Part shown: positions 1-13,937 of the stretch, piece by piece
How positions within the stretch are numbered: position 1 is the first letter of the stretch
Layout: each line of letters begins with the position of its first letter
NCBI GenBank assembly: GCA_036872755.1
Contig: JAVHNS010000011.1
Location: 1 to 64,000, forward strand
Length of the DNA: 64,000 nucleotides
Reading direction: 5' to 3'
Source of the DNA: Orbilia blumenaviensis
Taxonomy: Eukaryota > Ascomycota > Orbiliomycetes > Orbiliales > Orbiliaceae
Program-made: the position numbers and the translations under genes
The notes under the pieces: generated by a model
The model's input: only the letters and a program-made list of their open reading frames with translations
The model's database searches: none
Told to the model about the DNA's origin: nothing

Positions 1-152
1 AACCCTAACCCTAACCCTAACCCTAACCCTAACCCTAACCTAACCCTAACCCTAAACCCTAAAACCCTAACCCTAACCCTAACCTAACCCTAACCCTAAA
101 ACCCTAAACCCTAACCCTAACCTAACCTAACCCTAACCCTAACCCTAACCCT
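1..152. repeat. Telomere repeat array (CCCTAA)n
   Basis: The first 152 bases are tandem AACCCT units, the C-rich strand of the TTAGGG telomere used by most filamentous fungi. The strand orientation places the chromosome terminus at base 1. Several units are irregular: short CCTAA units, and CCCTAAA or CCCTAAAA units with one or two extra A. These irregularities are scattered rather than confined to the inner edge. The array stops at CCCTTC around base 150 and AT-rich DNA follows immediately. Confidence 0.98.
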
Positions 153-240
153 TCAATTTTTTCTATAATATATTTATTTAATTATTAATTAATTAATTAA
201 TTAAAATTTGTGATTTAACAAATTCAGGACTCGCTTATTT

Positions 241-345
241 TGCCTAATCTAGTAACGGAACCAGTGCTGGAATCAGTGCTGATTTTTTTGCCAAGACCAC
301 AACTTGCTTATATGGTGAAGGTTGGAACCAGTGCCTGGTTCTCGC
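241..345. repeat. Diverged repeat, telomere-proximal copy
   Basis: A less AT-biased island starting near AACCAGTGCTGG and ending AATAATCTGTAG. It matches 14,903-15,013 in direct orientation: both share the order CAGT(G/A), a T-run followed by (G/A)CCAAGA, then TTATAT, then AATAATCTGTAG, and most differences are transitions. Inside it a short motif GGAA(C/T)CAGTGC occurs three times. Both copies are followed on the right by AT-only DNA. It may be the end of an older transposon or a subtelomeric repeat unit; no coding content is visible. Confidence 0.65.
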
Positions 346-3300
346 AACAAATAATCTGTAGATTATTTTTTAATATGATAAATTACAAAATTTTGTATTA
401 TTATTATAAAATTAATTAAAATAAAATAATTTAATTTTTTATTAAAAGATTTTATATTAATAAAAACAACAATCCTAAAAAAAATTATTTTTTAAAGTAA
501 ATTAATATAATATATATTAAAAAAATATATTAATTTTATAAATTTAAAAAAAAAAAAAATAATAAATAAATTACTAAAATATTAATTTTAAAATTATAAA
601 ATTTTATTAATATAAAATATTATATTTTTTTTTAAATTAATTTATAAACTTTTTTTAATTAAAAATAAGGTATTAAAATTATATATAAAAAAAATAAAGT
701 TAAAAAATTTTATTTATAAATTTTTTTTATTAATAAAAATATTTATTTTTTTTATAAAAAAAAAAAATAATTTATTATAACTTTATATAAATTATTAAAT
801 ATTTAATAATATAATAATAAAAAACTAATATTTATTATTTTTAATAAATAAACTTTTTAATTAATTATAAAATATCAAAATATTTATTAAATTAAATTTA
901 AAAAAAACTTATAACTTAATATATATTATAATAAATAAAAAATAAAAAATAATATTTAAAATAAAATATAATTTTTATAAATATTTAATAATATTATTTA
1001 AATTAATAAATATATTAATAATTTTTTAATCACTACTAAATACATTATTCCACAATTTATTAAATATTTTTATTATTATTTATTTAAATAATATTTTAAT
1101 TTTTTTTAAAGATTATAAACTTTATATAAAATATATATACACCATATTATAATAATTTAAAATAATATTATTATATATTAAAATAAAAAAATATAAATTT
1201 TATAAAGAAAAAATAAATTTTTTAAATTTTATTATGTTAATTTATAATATTTTAATAAATAAAAGTAAAATAAAAATTATATATTAATAAAAAATTTTTT
1301 AAAATATAAAATAATTATAATTTTTTTTAAATTTTATAAATTTTTATTATTAATTTTTTATAAAATATAATATTATAATAAAATTAATTATAAAATTTTT
1401 ATTAAAAAAAAAAATATAAAAATAAAACAAAAAATAATAAATTATATTTAAATATATTAAAAAAAAATTTATAATAAAAATAATATTATTTTATTATAAT
1501 TAAAAATAATATATTATAATTAAAATTAATATTTTTAAATTTAAAATTAAAATTTATTTTTTATAATAAAATAAAAAAAATCATTAATATCTTATTTGTT
1601 TTTAAAATAAAAAAATATTAAAAATAAAAAAAAATTATAAAATATTTAATTAAAAAATATTAATAATAATTAAAATATTATAATATTAAATAATATATTT
1701 AAAAAAAATCTAATTTTAAATTATTATTTATAATAATTATTAAAGTTTAATTTATTTTATAATTTTAAAATAATTTAATATAAAATAAATCAAATAGTCT
1801 GAAAAATTAATAAATTATAATTTTATTATTTAATATTGTTTAAAAAAAAATAATATAGTAATAAATATATTATTTTATTAAATAAAATATATAAAAAGAT
1901 ATAATAAATTATTATTATTTTTATTATTAAAAATAAAATAGTTAATTATAATAATATATAGTAAATTATTTAATATTTTAATATTAATATTTATTAAATT
2001 TTTATAAAATATTAATAATATTAAGAAAGTATATTTTAAAAATAAGAAAATAAAATATATTATTAATATTATATAATAAAATAATATAATATATATAATA
2101 AGTTATATATTAAAAAAAAATAATATATTATAATTTAAAAATAAATTATATATATTTAATATTTTAAAATTATATAAAAATATAATATATTATATATATA
2201 ATATTTTTTTAATAAATTATTTTGATTATTACAAAATACAAAAATTATTTTTTAAAAATTATTATTTTTTAGGATATATTAAATTTATTTATAAATATAT
2301 TATAAAATATAATATTTATTAATAAAATAAAATAATTAAAAAATTAAAAAAAAAAAAATTATTATTATTTTTAATGTTGGATGTATTATAATGTAATATT
2401 TTTATAGATTTTATTATTAAATTATTTTTATTGTAAAATTTTATATTAGAAAATGTAAGTTTAGAATTTAATATAATTTAAATAATAATAAATAAATTAA
2501 TTAAATTTATATATTTTATACTATTTTATGGTAAGTTGTAAGTAAAAGAATTAGTATAAGTTTATGTGAAATATTTAATTTATAACAGTTTTTTAAATAA
2601 TTTTGTATTTAATTAAAGATAAGTTTTTATTTTTAAGTTTATAATAAATTTTTGTGAGGTGATAGGTATTGTAAGGAAGTAATTTATTATATTTTATTTT
2701 AAGATGGATGGTTAGATAGAAAGGGTTAATTAGATTTTAAAATAATTGATAAGGAATTATTATAATTATAAATAAAATAATTAGGTTGGTTTATTTCTGC
2801 TTATAGTGTTTGTATATAATAATATTTATTAAATAATAATTAAAATAATTTTATTTTTTGTTAAATATGATTATTATTTATAATTTAAAATAAATTATTT
2901 TATAAAAAATAAAATATTAATTGTAGAGGAATGTATTAAAAAATTGAAATTATTATATTAGGTTTGTAAATTAAAAATAAAATAAATTTAAAATGATTAA
3001 GTTAGGTACAGTGATTTGAAGTAAAATAAAATATTAGAATATAAGATTAGATAAAAAATTATATTTTTTTAATAAAAATATAAATATTAAATAATTTTTT
3101 ATAAAATTTAAAACTAGATTTTTAAATTTATATAAAATTACAATCTACATTAGAACACATACCTATAAATTAATATTACCTAAAAAAATGAGATAATATA
3201 ATATTTTTTATATATTATTTTTAAAATTATATATTATAAATAAAATTTATTTAACACTTTTTAAATTACAACATATTAAAATAAAAAAAAAAAAAAAATA

Positions 3301-4740
3301 AAAAATAAAAAAAATATTAATAAAAAATAATTTTAAAAAAAATATATAAAATTGTATTAAAATAAAACACTATTTAATTAAATAAAAAAATTAATTATTA
3401 ATAAACATATTATAAAAATTTAAAAAATATTTATTACATATTAAAATTAAAATTAAAAATTTTAAAAAAACATTTTAAAAAATTTTGTAAATTATAATAA
3501 TTTATAGAAAAAACTTAAAATTATTATTAAAAACTTTAAAATCATAATAAACTAATTTAATAAAATTATTAAAAATAAAATAAATTTAAAAAAATAAAAA
3601 ATTTTTATAAAAAATTAAATAAAAAAAAAAATTAATAAAAATAAATATAATAATATATAAAAAATTTATTTATAATATAATTAAATTAAATAATTTCTTC
3701 TTTTAAAAATCTTATATTTATAAATTTTCCTGTTTCTATCTTTTTTCTTTTTTCTTCCACCACAATAAAAACCATAATAACCTGTATTTCTACTATAATA
3801 ATAAAAAACAACCCTACTACCATCTCCTCCTCCATCTTCACCAATTCCACCATTTTTTTTATTTTCTATATTGCTGTTACCCACAAAAAAAAGAGCTCCA
3901 CCACTCCCATCTCCTCCATTATTACCTCCATCACCACTTTTTATAATATCATCCCCACCATTACCTCCATTACTTTCAATAATTACTAAAAAACTTCCAA
4001 CCCCATAACCATAAAAAATAAAAAAATTTAGCATATTTTCCAATACAACAACACACAAAACTAAAAAATTCAGTTTAGAAATTATAGAAAAATTTTTTTA
4101 AAATAACAAATATTTTAAAATTATAATTTATTATAAAAAAATATTAAAATCTAAAATATTATTAAAGTAATTTAATATAATACTTATAACAACTAAAATA
4201 ATTTTAAAAAAAATTACTTCCCACCAATTTCAATAAACCATTACATTAGTAGAAATTTTTATAATCAAAATAACCAAATGAATAAATTAATTTATATAAA
4301 TTATAATAAATCAAATAATAAAATTAATAATTATAAAATTAATATTTTTAAATTAATAAAATTAAGTTATATTAAATTGTTTTTTATAGTAACAAAAATA
4401 AGCATTATAATTATTAAAAAAAAAATAATAAATAAAACTTATAATTTAATATTAATTATATACAATATACAGTAAAAAACCAAAATTAATATAAACCATT
4501 TTTATAATATTAATAATATATATATTAAATTAATCAATTATTTTTTCAAATAAAAAAAAGTAAAACAAAGTAAAAAAAAATTATTATATATTTTACAAAA
4601 TAAAGTAAAATAAAAAAAAAAAAATTATAAATTATTAATTTAAAAATTTTAAAATATTTTAAAACTATTAATTTAGAAAAACTATTTATTAAAATATTTT
4701 AAAATAAAAAAAAAAAAAAAAAAATAAAAAAACATAAAAT

Positions 4741-4745
4741 ATAAT
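4741..4745. repeat. Target-site duplication ATAAT, left copy
   Basis: The five bases ATAAT directly precede the TGTTAC start of the left LTR, and the same ATAAT (13938-13942) directly follows the GTGACA end of the right LTR. A 5-bp duplication is the usual footprint of Ty3/gypsy and Ty1/copia integrases. In such AT-rich DNA a 5-base match alone would be weak, but its exact position at both element borders makes it credible. Confidence 0.8.
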
Positions 4746-5303
4746 TGTTACACCTGTTCTGGGTATTTCCCAAATAAGAAATTCCTAAAATAGTCTAATG
4801 TTCTTTAATTAATTATATTTTTAATTTAAAATATTTAAATTATTTTTTTAAAATAAATTAAATTAAATATAAAGATATTAAATAATGTAATTTTTAATAA
4901 GAAAATATTAAATTTAATAAATAAAGATAGTAAATAAAATGTATTAAATATTAATAAATTGATTAATAAAATTTAAGAAAGAATTTTAAAATTATTATTA
5001 TTTAAAAGTTTTTATATATATAAATATTATTTATATAAATATAAATTATTTATAAATTTAGATATTATATATTTTAAAAAATATTATATATATATAATAT
5101 ATTAAGTTATATATAATATTTTTTATATAATTTATTTTAAAAGTTATGTTGTTCGTATAATATAATTTAATTTATTTTTTTTTAATATAATTTTTTTTTA
5201 TTAAATATTTATAATAAAAATTATTTTAATATAAAAAATAATTTATGAAAAATAAATTTATATTTGATATGTTAAAATATATTTAATATAATTAACTATA
5301 ATA
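4746..5303 (-). repeat. Left LTR (3' LTR of the minus-strand element)
   Basis: 558 bp, aligning without any insertion or deletion to 13380-13937 at a constant offset of 8,634. Every difference I checked is a C/T or G/A transition, as RIP produces. This copy keeps its original bases best in its first 50 bp (TGTTACACCTGTTCTGGG...), while its last 100 bp are fully converted to A/T. It starts TG; its end is ATAATA where the other copy has GTGACA-like sequence. Confidence 0.92.
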
Positions 5304-8300
5304 TTATCTCTTTTTTTAAAAAAAATTTCCAAAAAGGAAATTTTTATATAAAATTTTTTTACATATAAAAAATATAACAAAATTAAATAAAAAATCTTTA
5401 TACAAAATTTATTTATAAAATTTTACTATATAAAAAAACCATTTAAAAAAAATTTATATACAAAAATTTTCATATTTAAAAATTTAACCTTCATAATTAT
5501 ATTACATAATTATATAATCAAAATCAAATATAAATAATTATAATTTATATTATAATTAAATTTTAAAATTTAAATCATAAAATATTTTTTTATATATACA
5601 AAAAAATAATATCAAATTTTTTATTTTAATCATACAACAAAACATTATTCAAAAATTTAAAAAAAAATTAGAAAATTATATTTAAGCAAAATAAAAAAAA
5701 ACCATCTTTTTTAAATAATTCAAATTAAAAAATTTAAAAGTTATAATTTTATATTTATATTATATTATAAACAATTATATTTATGTTATATTAAAAAAAA
5801 ATATTAAATATAAAATTTATTATAAATAAAACAAAATAAAAAAATATAATATAATTTTTTATAAATAATTTTTGTTTTTTTTTATTTTATAAGATGTTTT
5901 TAATTTAAAATCTTTAATAAATTATATTACAGAAATTTAAAATAAAAAATTTAAAAAATTAAAAAAAATTTTTATTTAATATAAAATAGCACATCAAAAA
6001 ATTATTAAAAATTAAATAAAACTCACAAAACTTCTAATTAAGTTTAATATTATTATAGTTAAATTAAAATGTTAATTTATTAAAATTTTAATAATTATAT
6101 AAAAATATTAAAAATTTTTTTTTTATAAAAAATAAAAAATCATAAAAAATAATATAATATTTAAAAATAATTTAATTATTAAAAAAAAAATTAATAAAAG
6201 TTTATTAATGTTTAATAAAATATTTAACTTTTTTTATAATATTTCAATGGATATAATAAATTTTTTTATTAAATAAAATAAAAATTATCTTATATTTTCT
6301 ATAAAAAATTTTTTTTAAAATATTATTTAAAATTTAATTAATTTTTTATTATATATTTATAATTTTTTATTTTTAAATTAAATTATATTTTATTATTTTG
6401 TTATAATTTATGTTAAATTATTAACTCCAATAATTTATAATATTACTTTATTAATATAACTTTTATACAATCACTTATTAATATTACTAAAATATAAAAT
6501 TTTATTAATTAAAAAAATAAAATATTTGAAAAAAATTAAAAAATAATTAAATAAATAATATTATAAATATTTATTTAAATCATATATTTATAAAAATAAA
6601 TATTTATAAAAAAAATTTATAAATATAAAAATTAATTAAATAAAAAAATTATATTTTATAAATTAAAAATTTATAAAATATATTAATCTCTATTTTTTTT
6701 AAATTTTTTTTATTTTTATTTAAATATAGAAGTATTAAATTAATAAAATAAATTCCTATTTTTAAAATAATCTTATATAATTTATAATAAAATATTTTTT
6801 TTTAATTATTAAAAATTATTTTTTAATTTATAAAAAATAATTTAATAAATAAAATATTCATTATTATTATTAGGTTTATCAAAAATTCTTTTAATTTTAT
6901 ATTTTATATAATTGTTGTATTTGATTTTAATTTTATTTAAATCTTTTTTAAATTTTAAAAAAATTTTTTTTAAAATTAAAATATAAAATATTTTATATAT
7001 TTATATTAATTTAAATATATTAAATTTAAAATAATATTTTTTAAATTTTTTTTTAATTATATATAAATTAAATTTCTAAAAATCAAATTTTTTATTAAAT
7101 CATTTAATTTTTAAATTTCATACAAATAAATATATTTTATTTTTTTTTTTAAAATTTAAAATTTTTTTTTATTATTTATTATAATAATAACTCATTTTTT
7201 TTTATAAAAATTAAAAATTTTTTATAAAAATATTATAAACATTCTTTATTAATTTCATATATTCTTTAACTTTAAAAATAATTTCTTTTAGTGTAAAAAA
7301 AAGAAGAATAATTTTAAATATTTATTTTTTTAATATTTTATATAAAATATATTTAGTAATTAAATATTAAAAAATATTATAAATAAATTTTATTATAAAT
7401 AAAAAAAATATTTAATTATTTTAAATATAATTAAAAAAATTTTAAAAATAAATTTTAAAAATTTGGATAAATTTTTTAAAAATTTTATTTATTTAAATAT
7501 AATTTTTAATTATAATATTTAATTTAATATTAATTTAATTTATAATTAACTATTAATATTTATTTATAAAAAAAAAATGATAATTAAAAATATATTTTCA
7601 TTAAATTCCATATTTAAAAAAAATATAATTGTAATAAACTTGTTATAATTTTTTAACTCCCTATTAACTATTTTATAAAATAAAAATAATAATTTTTATT
7701 AATTTATTTATAATAATTAATATTTCATTATATAATTTATTGGTGAAAAAATTTTATGTTAAAAATATTTTTTATATAAAATTATAAATAATAATTTTAA
7801 AAAATATATTTAATATATTATATAATTAAAGAATTTTATAAAATTTATGATAATTAAATTTATTTTTATAATAAAAATTACAAATTTTAATATATTCTTT
7901 AATTTACTTTTTTATTTAAAATTAAAAATAAATTTTTATAATAAATTTTTGAGTATAATTAATTTTTAAATAATTATAAATTAAATAATTATAATATAAA
8001 AAAATAATTTTTTTTTAAAATTTCTTAATTAAAATATAAAATAAATTTTAAAATATAATAATTCCATTAATTAATTTAAAATAAAGAAATATATTTTTTT
8101 TTTTCAAAATCTATTATGTAATAAAATTTTATTCATAAATTTTAAAAACTTTTTATTAAAAATTATTTTTAATATTATATTTTATCAAATTTAAAAATTT
8201 ATTTATAAAAATTTAATTTTTAATATTATTATATTTAAAAATTATTTTTTTATTAAATTTAATATTTTTAATAAAATTTAATTTTTTATTTATTATATTT

Positions 8301-9019
8301 ACAAAAATATTTTTTTTTTTTTTAAAATATATTATTTTTATATTATATTTATTAAAAAATTTTTATCATCAAATTTATTATTTACTAAATTCTTTTATAA
8401 TTAAAAAATAAATAAAATTTTTATAATTAAATAAAATTATAAAAAATTTTTTATTTTAAAAATAAACATATTATTTTTAATATATTTTTATAATAATTAT
8501 TAATTTTTTATTATAAATAATATATTATAATTATATAATATTAAATTTATAAAAAATATAAATAATAAAATATTATTATTTATTTTTATAAAATTAAAAT
8601 AAATAAATTTTTAATATTATTATAAAAACATCAATTTCAATTTTAATAAATAATTTTAAATTATAAAATTTAAAAATAAAAATAGAAATAAAAGATTTTT
8701 TAAGAATTTTAAAAACTTAAACTCTTTTAAACATTATTTTAAATTTTAATTATTTTTTAATAAATTTAGAAAATATTATTAATATAAAGTTGTATTTCTA
8801 AATAAATCATCAATAATAATTATAAAATCCAAAAAATAACTATATTTCTTTAACATTCTCAAAAAAAAACCAATCTTAAATAACTTAAACCTTTTTTAAA
8901 TCTATCTTAATTCCATTTAAAATAATTATAATTTTTAAAAATTTATATTTAATAATAATAAATTCTAACTTATCTAATGCTATACATAAATTGTAATTTT
9001 AAAAAAATTTTAATATTAT

Positions 9020-9160
9020 ATTAATATTTTTTTATATTTTTCTAATATCTTATTAAAAATTAAAATATCATTTAAATAAATAATATAAATAATATTTATA
9101 TACTTTCAAAATATATAATTTATAAAAGTTTAAAAAAAAGTTAATATATTAATTAATTTA
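9020..9160 (-). pseudogene. Reverse transcriptase relic (pol), catalytic motif decayed
   Basis: Reading the minus strand down from 9100 gives I-I-Y-L-N-D-I-L-I-F-N-K followed by I-L-E-K-Y-K-K. This matches the Ty3/gypsy active-site block Y-(L/I)-D-D-I-L-I-F-S-K with its following T-L-E-x-(H/Y) stretch. The first catalytic Asp is Asn (GAT to AAT) and the Ser after F is Asn (AGT to AAT), both G-to-A. Upstream (9101-9160) T-F-F-stop-T-F-I-N-Y-I-F agrees with the conserved A-P-x-x-F-Q-x-x-(I/M)-N region, the stop falling where Gln (CAA to TAA) is expected. The active site is destroyed, so no activity is possible. Confidence 0.85.
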
Positions 9161-11979
9161 AATAATATAATTAAATATTTAAATAAATTATAATAATATT
9201 AAAAAATTATTTTTTATTTTTTTTTTAAATTTATTTTAATATTATAATAAATATTAATAATATTTAATTTAATAAAATAATTTACTCTTATTAAGTAATT
9301 AAAAGATTTATTTATTAATAATAAAAATTTAATATTTTTAATTATAATATTATTCAAACTTTTATAATTAATATATATTTATAATTTTTTATTAAATTTT
9401 AATATAAATAATATAAAATATTCTATAAATAAATTAGAAAGTTATATAAATCTATTATAAAAATTTTTATTAATATATTTGTGTAAAATTATAATTTTTT
9501 TTTTTATATATATATATATAAATAGAGATTTTGGTTGGGTTTTTTTTTTTAAAGGGATATGATGTATAAATTAATTAATTTTTAGTAGGGGGTTTTTTTT
9601 GTTTGAGAATTGAAAAATTAATTTATTATTTTTGAGAATTTAATTTAAAATTTTTTTTTTTTTTTTATTAATTTCTTATATTTTAAGAAAAATATATTTT
9701 ATAAAATAAAATTTATTTTAAAGATAATTATTAATTTTTTTTTGTAATATATATTGAATAAGTTGGTGATAAATTTTTTTTGGGGGTTAATTATTTAATT
9801 AAATTTTGGAATAAATTTTTTTATAATTGTATTTTAAAAATTTAAAGTATTAAATTTTTTAATTAATATTTAAATTATGTTTTTTTAATTAAGGAAATTT
9901 GAGAATTAATTTATAAAAAATTTTTAAAATATTTATTATAATTGTTTTTAAATATTTATTTATAAAAAATATAAAAGTGGTTTTGTGAGTGATTGTTTTA
10001 AAAGGGTTATTATTGAAGGTGGTAATATATATTTTTTGAAGTTTTTAAATATAAAATAATTTAAATTGTTTGATGATTTTAAAATAAATAAATAAATTTT
10101 TTGTTTTATAATCTAATAAAAATATATTAAAATTTCTGTTAATATTAACTAATAAAAAGAAATGATTTTTAATTAATTGTAAAAAAAATTATTTAAATAA
10201 TTTATTTTTAATAATATATAATTTGGATTTTTTAAATAATATTAAATTTTAAAATTTTTTTAGTTTTTTTTTTTTTATATTTATTTTTTTATAAATATTA
10301 ATAAATTTAATTTTGTTAATATAAAGGAATTTGTTAAATTTTAATTTAAAATGATTTTGTTTAAGATTAATGATTTTGAATTAATAATAAAATAAAATAA
10401 AATTATTTTGTTTATAGTTAAAATAATTTTTTTAAAAATGGTGTTTAAAGTTAAGTTAAATATTAAAAATAAAATTTTAATAATATATATATTATTATTT
10501 TATGTTTTAAATATTTAATTTAATTTTTAAAATATAAAAATTTTTAATAAAAATAATATATTTTTAGGTATAATTAATATAAAAATTATATTTTTTATAA
10601 AATAAATAAATAATTAATTTTTTACAAAGTTAATATTAATAATTTTTTTTTTTTTATTAAATTGTATTTAGTGATATATTTAATATTAATTATATAATAA
10701 TATTTATTTTTTTTATAATATTTTATAATTTCTTTTTTATAATTAATATTGAATTAAATAATGTAAATATCTTAGTAAATTAAAAATTAAATAATAATTT
10801 AAAAAAAATATTAACAAAAACATTTTTTATAATTAAAAAAAATATTAAAATCATAAAAAATAAATTAAACAAAATTAAAATATCCAATATATAAACTCCA
10901 TTCATTATAACAAAAATCACAAAAATAAAAAGCATAATTATAAAATCTCACATTTAAAAATCAATTTTCATATAAATAATAATTAAAAACAACTTTCTAA
11001 TATTTCAAAATAATATATCCAATCTCATTAATTTATTTATAAATAAAAAGAAAATCAACATTTTTAATTCTTTTATAATAAATTTCTTAATTTTTTATAA
11101 AATCAATTTTATAAAAATTATTATTAATATAAAAAAAAGTATTTTAATATTTTTTAAAAAAAAATTATTTTTAATTTTTAATATATTTATATTTAATATA
11201 TTTAGTAATAAAAATAATATAATAATTTAAATATTTATAATTTAATTAACTTTAAATTGTATAATTATAATTTTTATATTAATTATAAATTTTTTTTTAA
11301 TAATTTATATATTAAATTTATTTTTTTTTAAATTTTATAAAAATTATATTGTTAATGTAAATTTCAAAAATAAAAACTTTATTATTATCTTAATTTTTAT
11401 AAGATGTAATTGAAGGGTTAAAAAAAACTTTTTTGTAAATTTTTTTTTTATCACTTAAATATTTTATAAAAAGATTTTCCTATTTATAAAAAATTTAATT
11501 ATAAATAAATAATAAATTTATTTTGGTGAGGAAATCCTTTATTATATTAATAAATTGTAAATAAATTTTAAAATTTTATAATATAAAATTAATATAAATT
11601 AAACAAATATAATAAATTTTTTTAAATATATATTTTTAAAAAAATTTTTTATTAAAACATTTTTTATAATTTAAATAAATTCTAAATATTAAATTATTCT
11701 AAAATTAATAATATTTTTAAAAAATTAAATTATAAATAATTAAAATAATTTCAAATCCAATTTCTTTTTTTTAAATAATAAATTCAAAAATATTTATAAA
11801 TTAATTAAAAATAATTAAATAATTTAAAACTTATTTAAAAATTTATTACTAAAATTGTTTAATTTTTTGAAAAATAAATTAATATATTATTTAAATTTTT
11901 TTTATAATAAATAATAATAAAAAATTAATATTTATAAATTTAATATTTCTACATTATTAAAATATATTATTTTATTATA

Positions 11980-12049
11980 ACTTATTATAATTTTTAACAA
12001 TATATTCAAATTTATTACAATTATAGTAAATAAAATTATTAAATTTTAA
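11980..12049 (-). pseudogene. Gag relic with decayed CCHC zinc knuckle
   Basis: The minus-strand frame starting at 12049 is open for 23 codons and contains Y-Y-N-C-N-K-F-E-Y-I-V-K-N-Y (12028-11987). The spacing is exactly that of a retroviral-type nucleocapsid knuckle, C-x2-C-x4-H-x4-C, with only the second Cys retained. The other three ligand positions are Tyr, each one transition from Cys (TGC/TGT to TAC/TAT) or His (CAT to TAT). The residues between also fit the usual G-K-P-G pattern after reversing transitions. Its place, about 1.9 kb inside the right LTR, fits gag of a minus-strand element. Confidence 0.75.
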
Positions 12050-13379
12050 TCCCTTAAACTCTTTATTATATAAATAACTATATCAAATTATATTAAAATT
12101 TATAAAAACTAAATTAAAAGTTTTATTTAAAATAAAATTTCCATCCTTATTTTTATACCAATTCCCATTTTCTTTATTATTTTAATTTTAAAATATCTTC
12201 CCCTTATTCTTATTCTTTTTAAAATTATAATCATAAAAACTCTTTTTTTTCTAATTATGTTTATTTTACCAATAAATATTATTAATTTTAATAATCATTT
12301 TCTACATTTCCATACATTCAAAAAATTTTCTAAATTATTATTTTTTGAAAAGAACTTAAACCTTCAATTTTAATTTCAATTTTTTTTAAATTTAATAAAT
12401 AATATTAAATTTATCCTATTTAATAAAAAAAATAATTTAATTAAACTTATAAAAATATCCATAAACTAAGTTAATCTATTTAAATCCTTCAAAATTTTTA
12501 TAAATTTTATTAACCTTATTATTTTTTCTATATTATTATTTAAAAAACATAACAAATTCCTCAAAATTTATCATAATCTTAAAAATATAAGCATTAAAAG
12601 CAATTCTATTTTTAATATAATAATTATTATAATTAATAAATATTTAAAAAATTAAATTTTTTAAATATATTTTTATAAAAATAACCTTAAATTTATCATT
12701 TAAAAATTTATTATTTTATATTTTAAAATAAATTAAAAATTAATAAAAAAAATAATTAATTTTTTTAAATTTATTAAAATACTTTATTAAATTTTTAATT
12801 TTAAATATTTTGTTAATATTAATTTTGATTTTTTTTTTATTATAATTTATTTTAAAAATTTTATATTCTAATTATTTTTATAAAAATATTTTTTCTTTAT
12901 TTATAATAGTTTATTTATATTTTATTTTTAAAATAATTATTTTTATTATAAAATTTTTTATAATTAATAAAATTTGTTTATTTAAAAATTTTTTTATATT
13001 AATTATTATATTAAATAAATTTAATATTATACTAAATAATTATTTATATTTTTAAAAATAATTTAATATTAATTATATCCTAATTATAATATTAATATAT
13101 TTAATATTTTTATATTATCTAAATAAAATATTGATTTATATTAATTTTAAATTTTTACTATTAATAATTAGTTTTAGAAAAAGTAATTTAATTTATTTTA
13201 TAAATAATTTTTTTATTTATATTTATTAATTTTAAATTATAATTAATAAATATATTATTTTATTAAAAAAATTGTTTCTTATTTTATAAATAATATTATA
13301 AAAATTATAATATTTAATATTATTATTATTATTTAATATATAATTTTTGTTTTATTATTAAAAATCAAATTAATCAAAA

Positions 13380-13937
13380 TATTATATTTGTTTTAGGTAT
13401 TTTTTAAATAAAAAATTCCTAAAATAATTTAGTGTTTTTTGATTAATTGTATTTTTAATTTAAAATATTTAAATTATTTTTTTAAAATAAATTGAATTAA
13501 ATATAAAGATATTAAATAATATAATTTTTAATAAAAAAATATTAAATTTAATAAATAAAAATAATAAATAAAATATATTAAATATTAATAAATTAATTAA
13601 TAAAATTTAAAAAAGAATTTTAAAATTATTATTGTTTAAAAATTCTTATATACATAAATATTATTTATATAAATGTAAATTATTTATAAATTTAGATATT
13701 ATATATTTTAAAAGATATTATATGTATATAATATATTAAATTATATATAATACTTTTTATATAATTTATTTTAAGAATTGTGTTATTAATATAATATAAT
13801 TTAATTTATTTTTTTTTAATATGGTTTTCTTCCACCAGATATTTATAATAAAAATTATCTTAGTATAAGAAACAACTTATAAAAAACAGATTTATGTTTG
13901 ATATGTTAAGACATACCTAGTATGGCTGGCCGTGACA
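13380..13937 (-). repeat. Right LTR (5' LTR of the minus-strand element)
   Basis: 558 bp, partner of 4746-5303. This copy is heavily converted at its left side but keeps its original bases in the last 110 bp, with recognisable sequence such as TTTTCTTCCACCAGATATTT and a terminal GTGACA. The two LTRs therefore preserve complementary parts of the ancestral repeat. The target duplication ATAAT follows directly at 13938. Confidence 0.92.

Larger units (their letters stand above)
4746..13937 (-). mobile_element. RIP-inactivated Ty3/gypsy-type LTR retrotransposon, complete ends
   Basis: A 9,192-bp element bounded by two 558-bp direct repeats (4746-5303 and 13380-13937) and a 5-bp ATAAT target duplication. 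The ends TGTTAC and GTGACA are an inverted repeat apart from one RIP-type change. Orientation is minus: a decayed reverse transcriptase motif reads on the minus strand near 9.1 kb, a decayed gag CCHC knuckle near 12.0 kb, and a purine run (minus-strand AAAAAAAGAGATAA, 5304-5317) lies directly inside the left LTR where a polypurine tract belongs. This gives the order 5' LTR (right) - gag - pol - 3' LTR (left). The residues after the reverse transcriptase YLDD core, with a T/I-L-E-x-(H/Y) pattern, fit Ty3/gypsy better than copia. No frame remains open, so the element is dead; integrase could not be placed with confidence. Confidence 0.9.

Noticed and set aside
3681..4058. Gly-rich 125-codon open frame on the minus strand inside the AT block
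   Set aside because: It coincides with a tract that lost G on the plus strand but kept C. One-sided mutation leaves GG-rich codons on the other strand, which read as Gly and Asp; no domain, start context or neighbouring exon.
4278..4475. 65-codon Asn/Ile/Lys frame in AT-only DNA
   Set aside because: Composition alone explains it; no motif.
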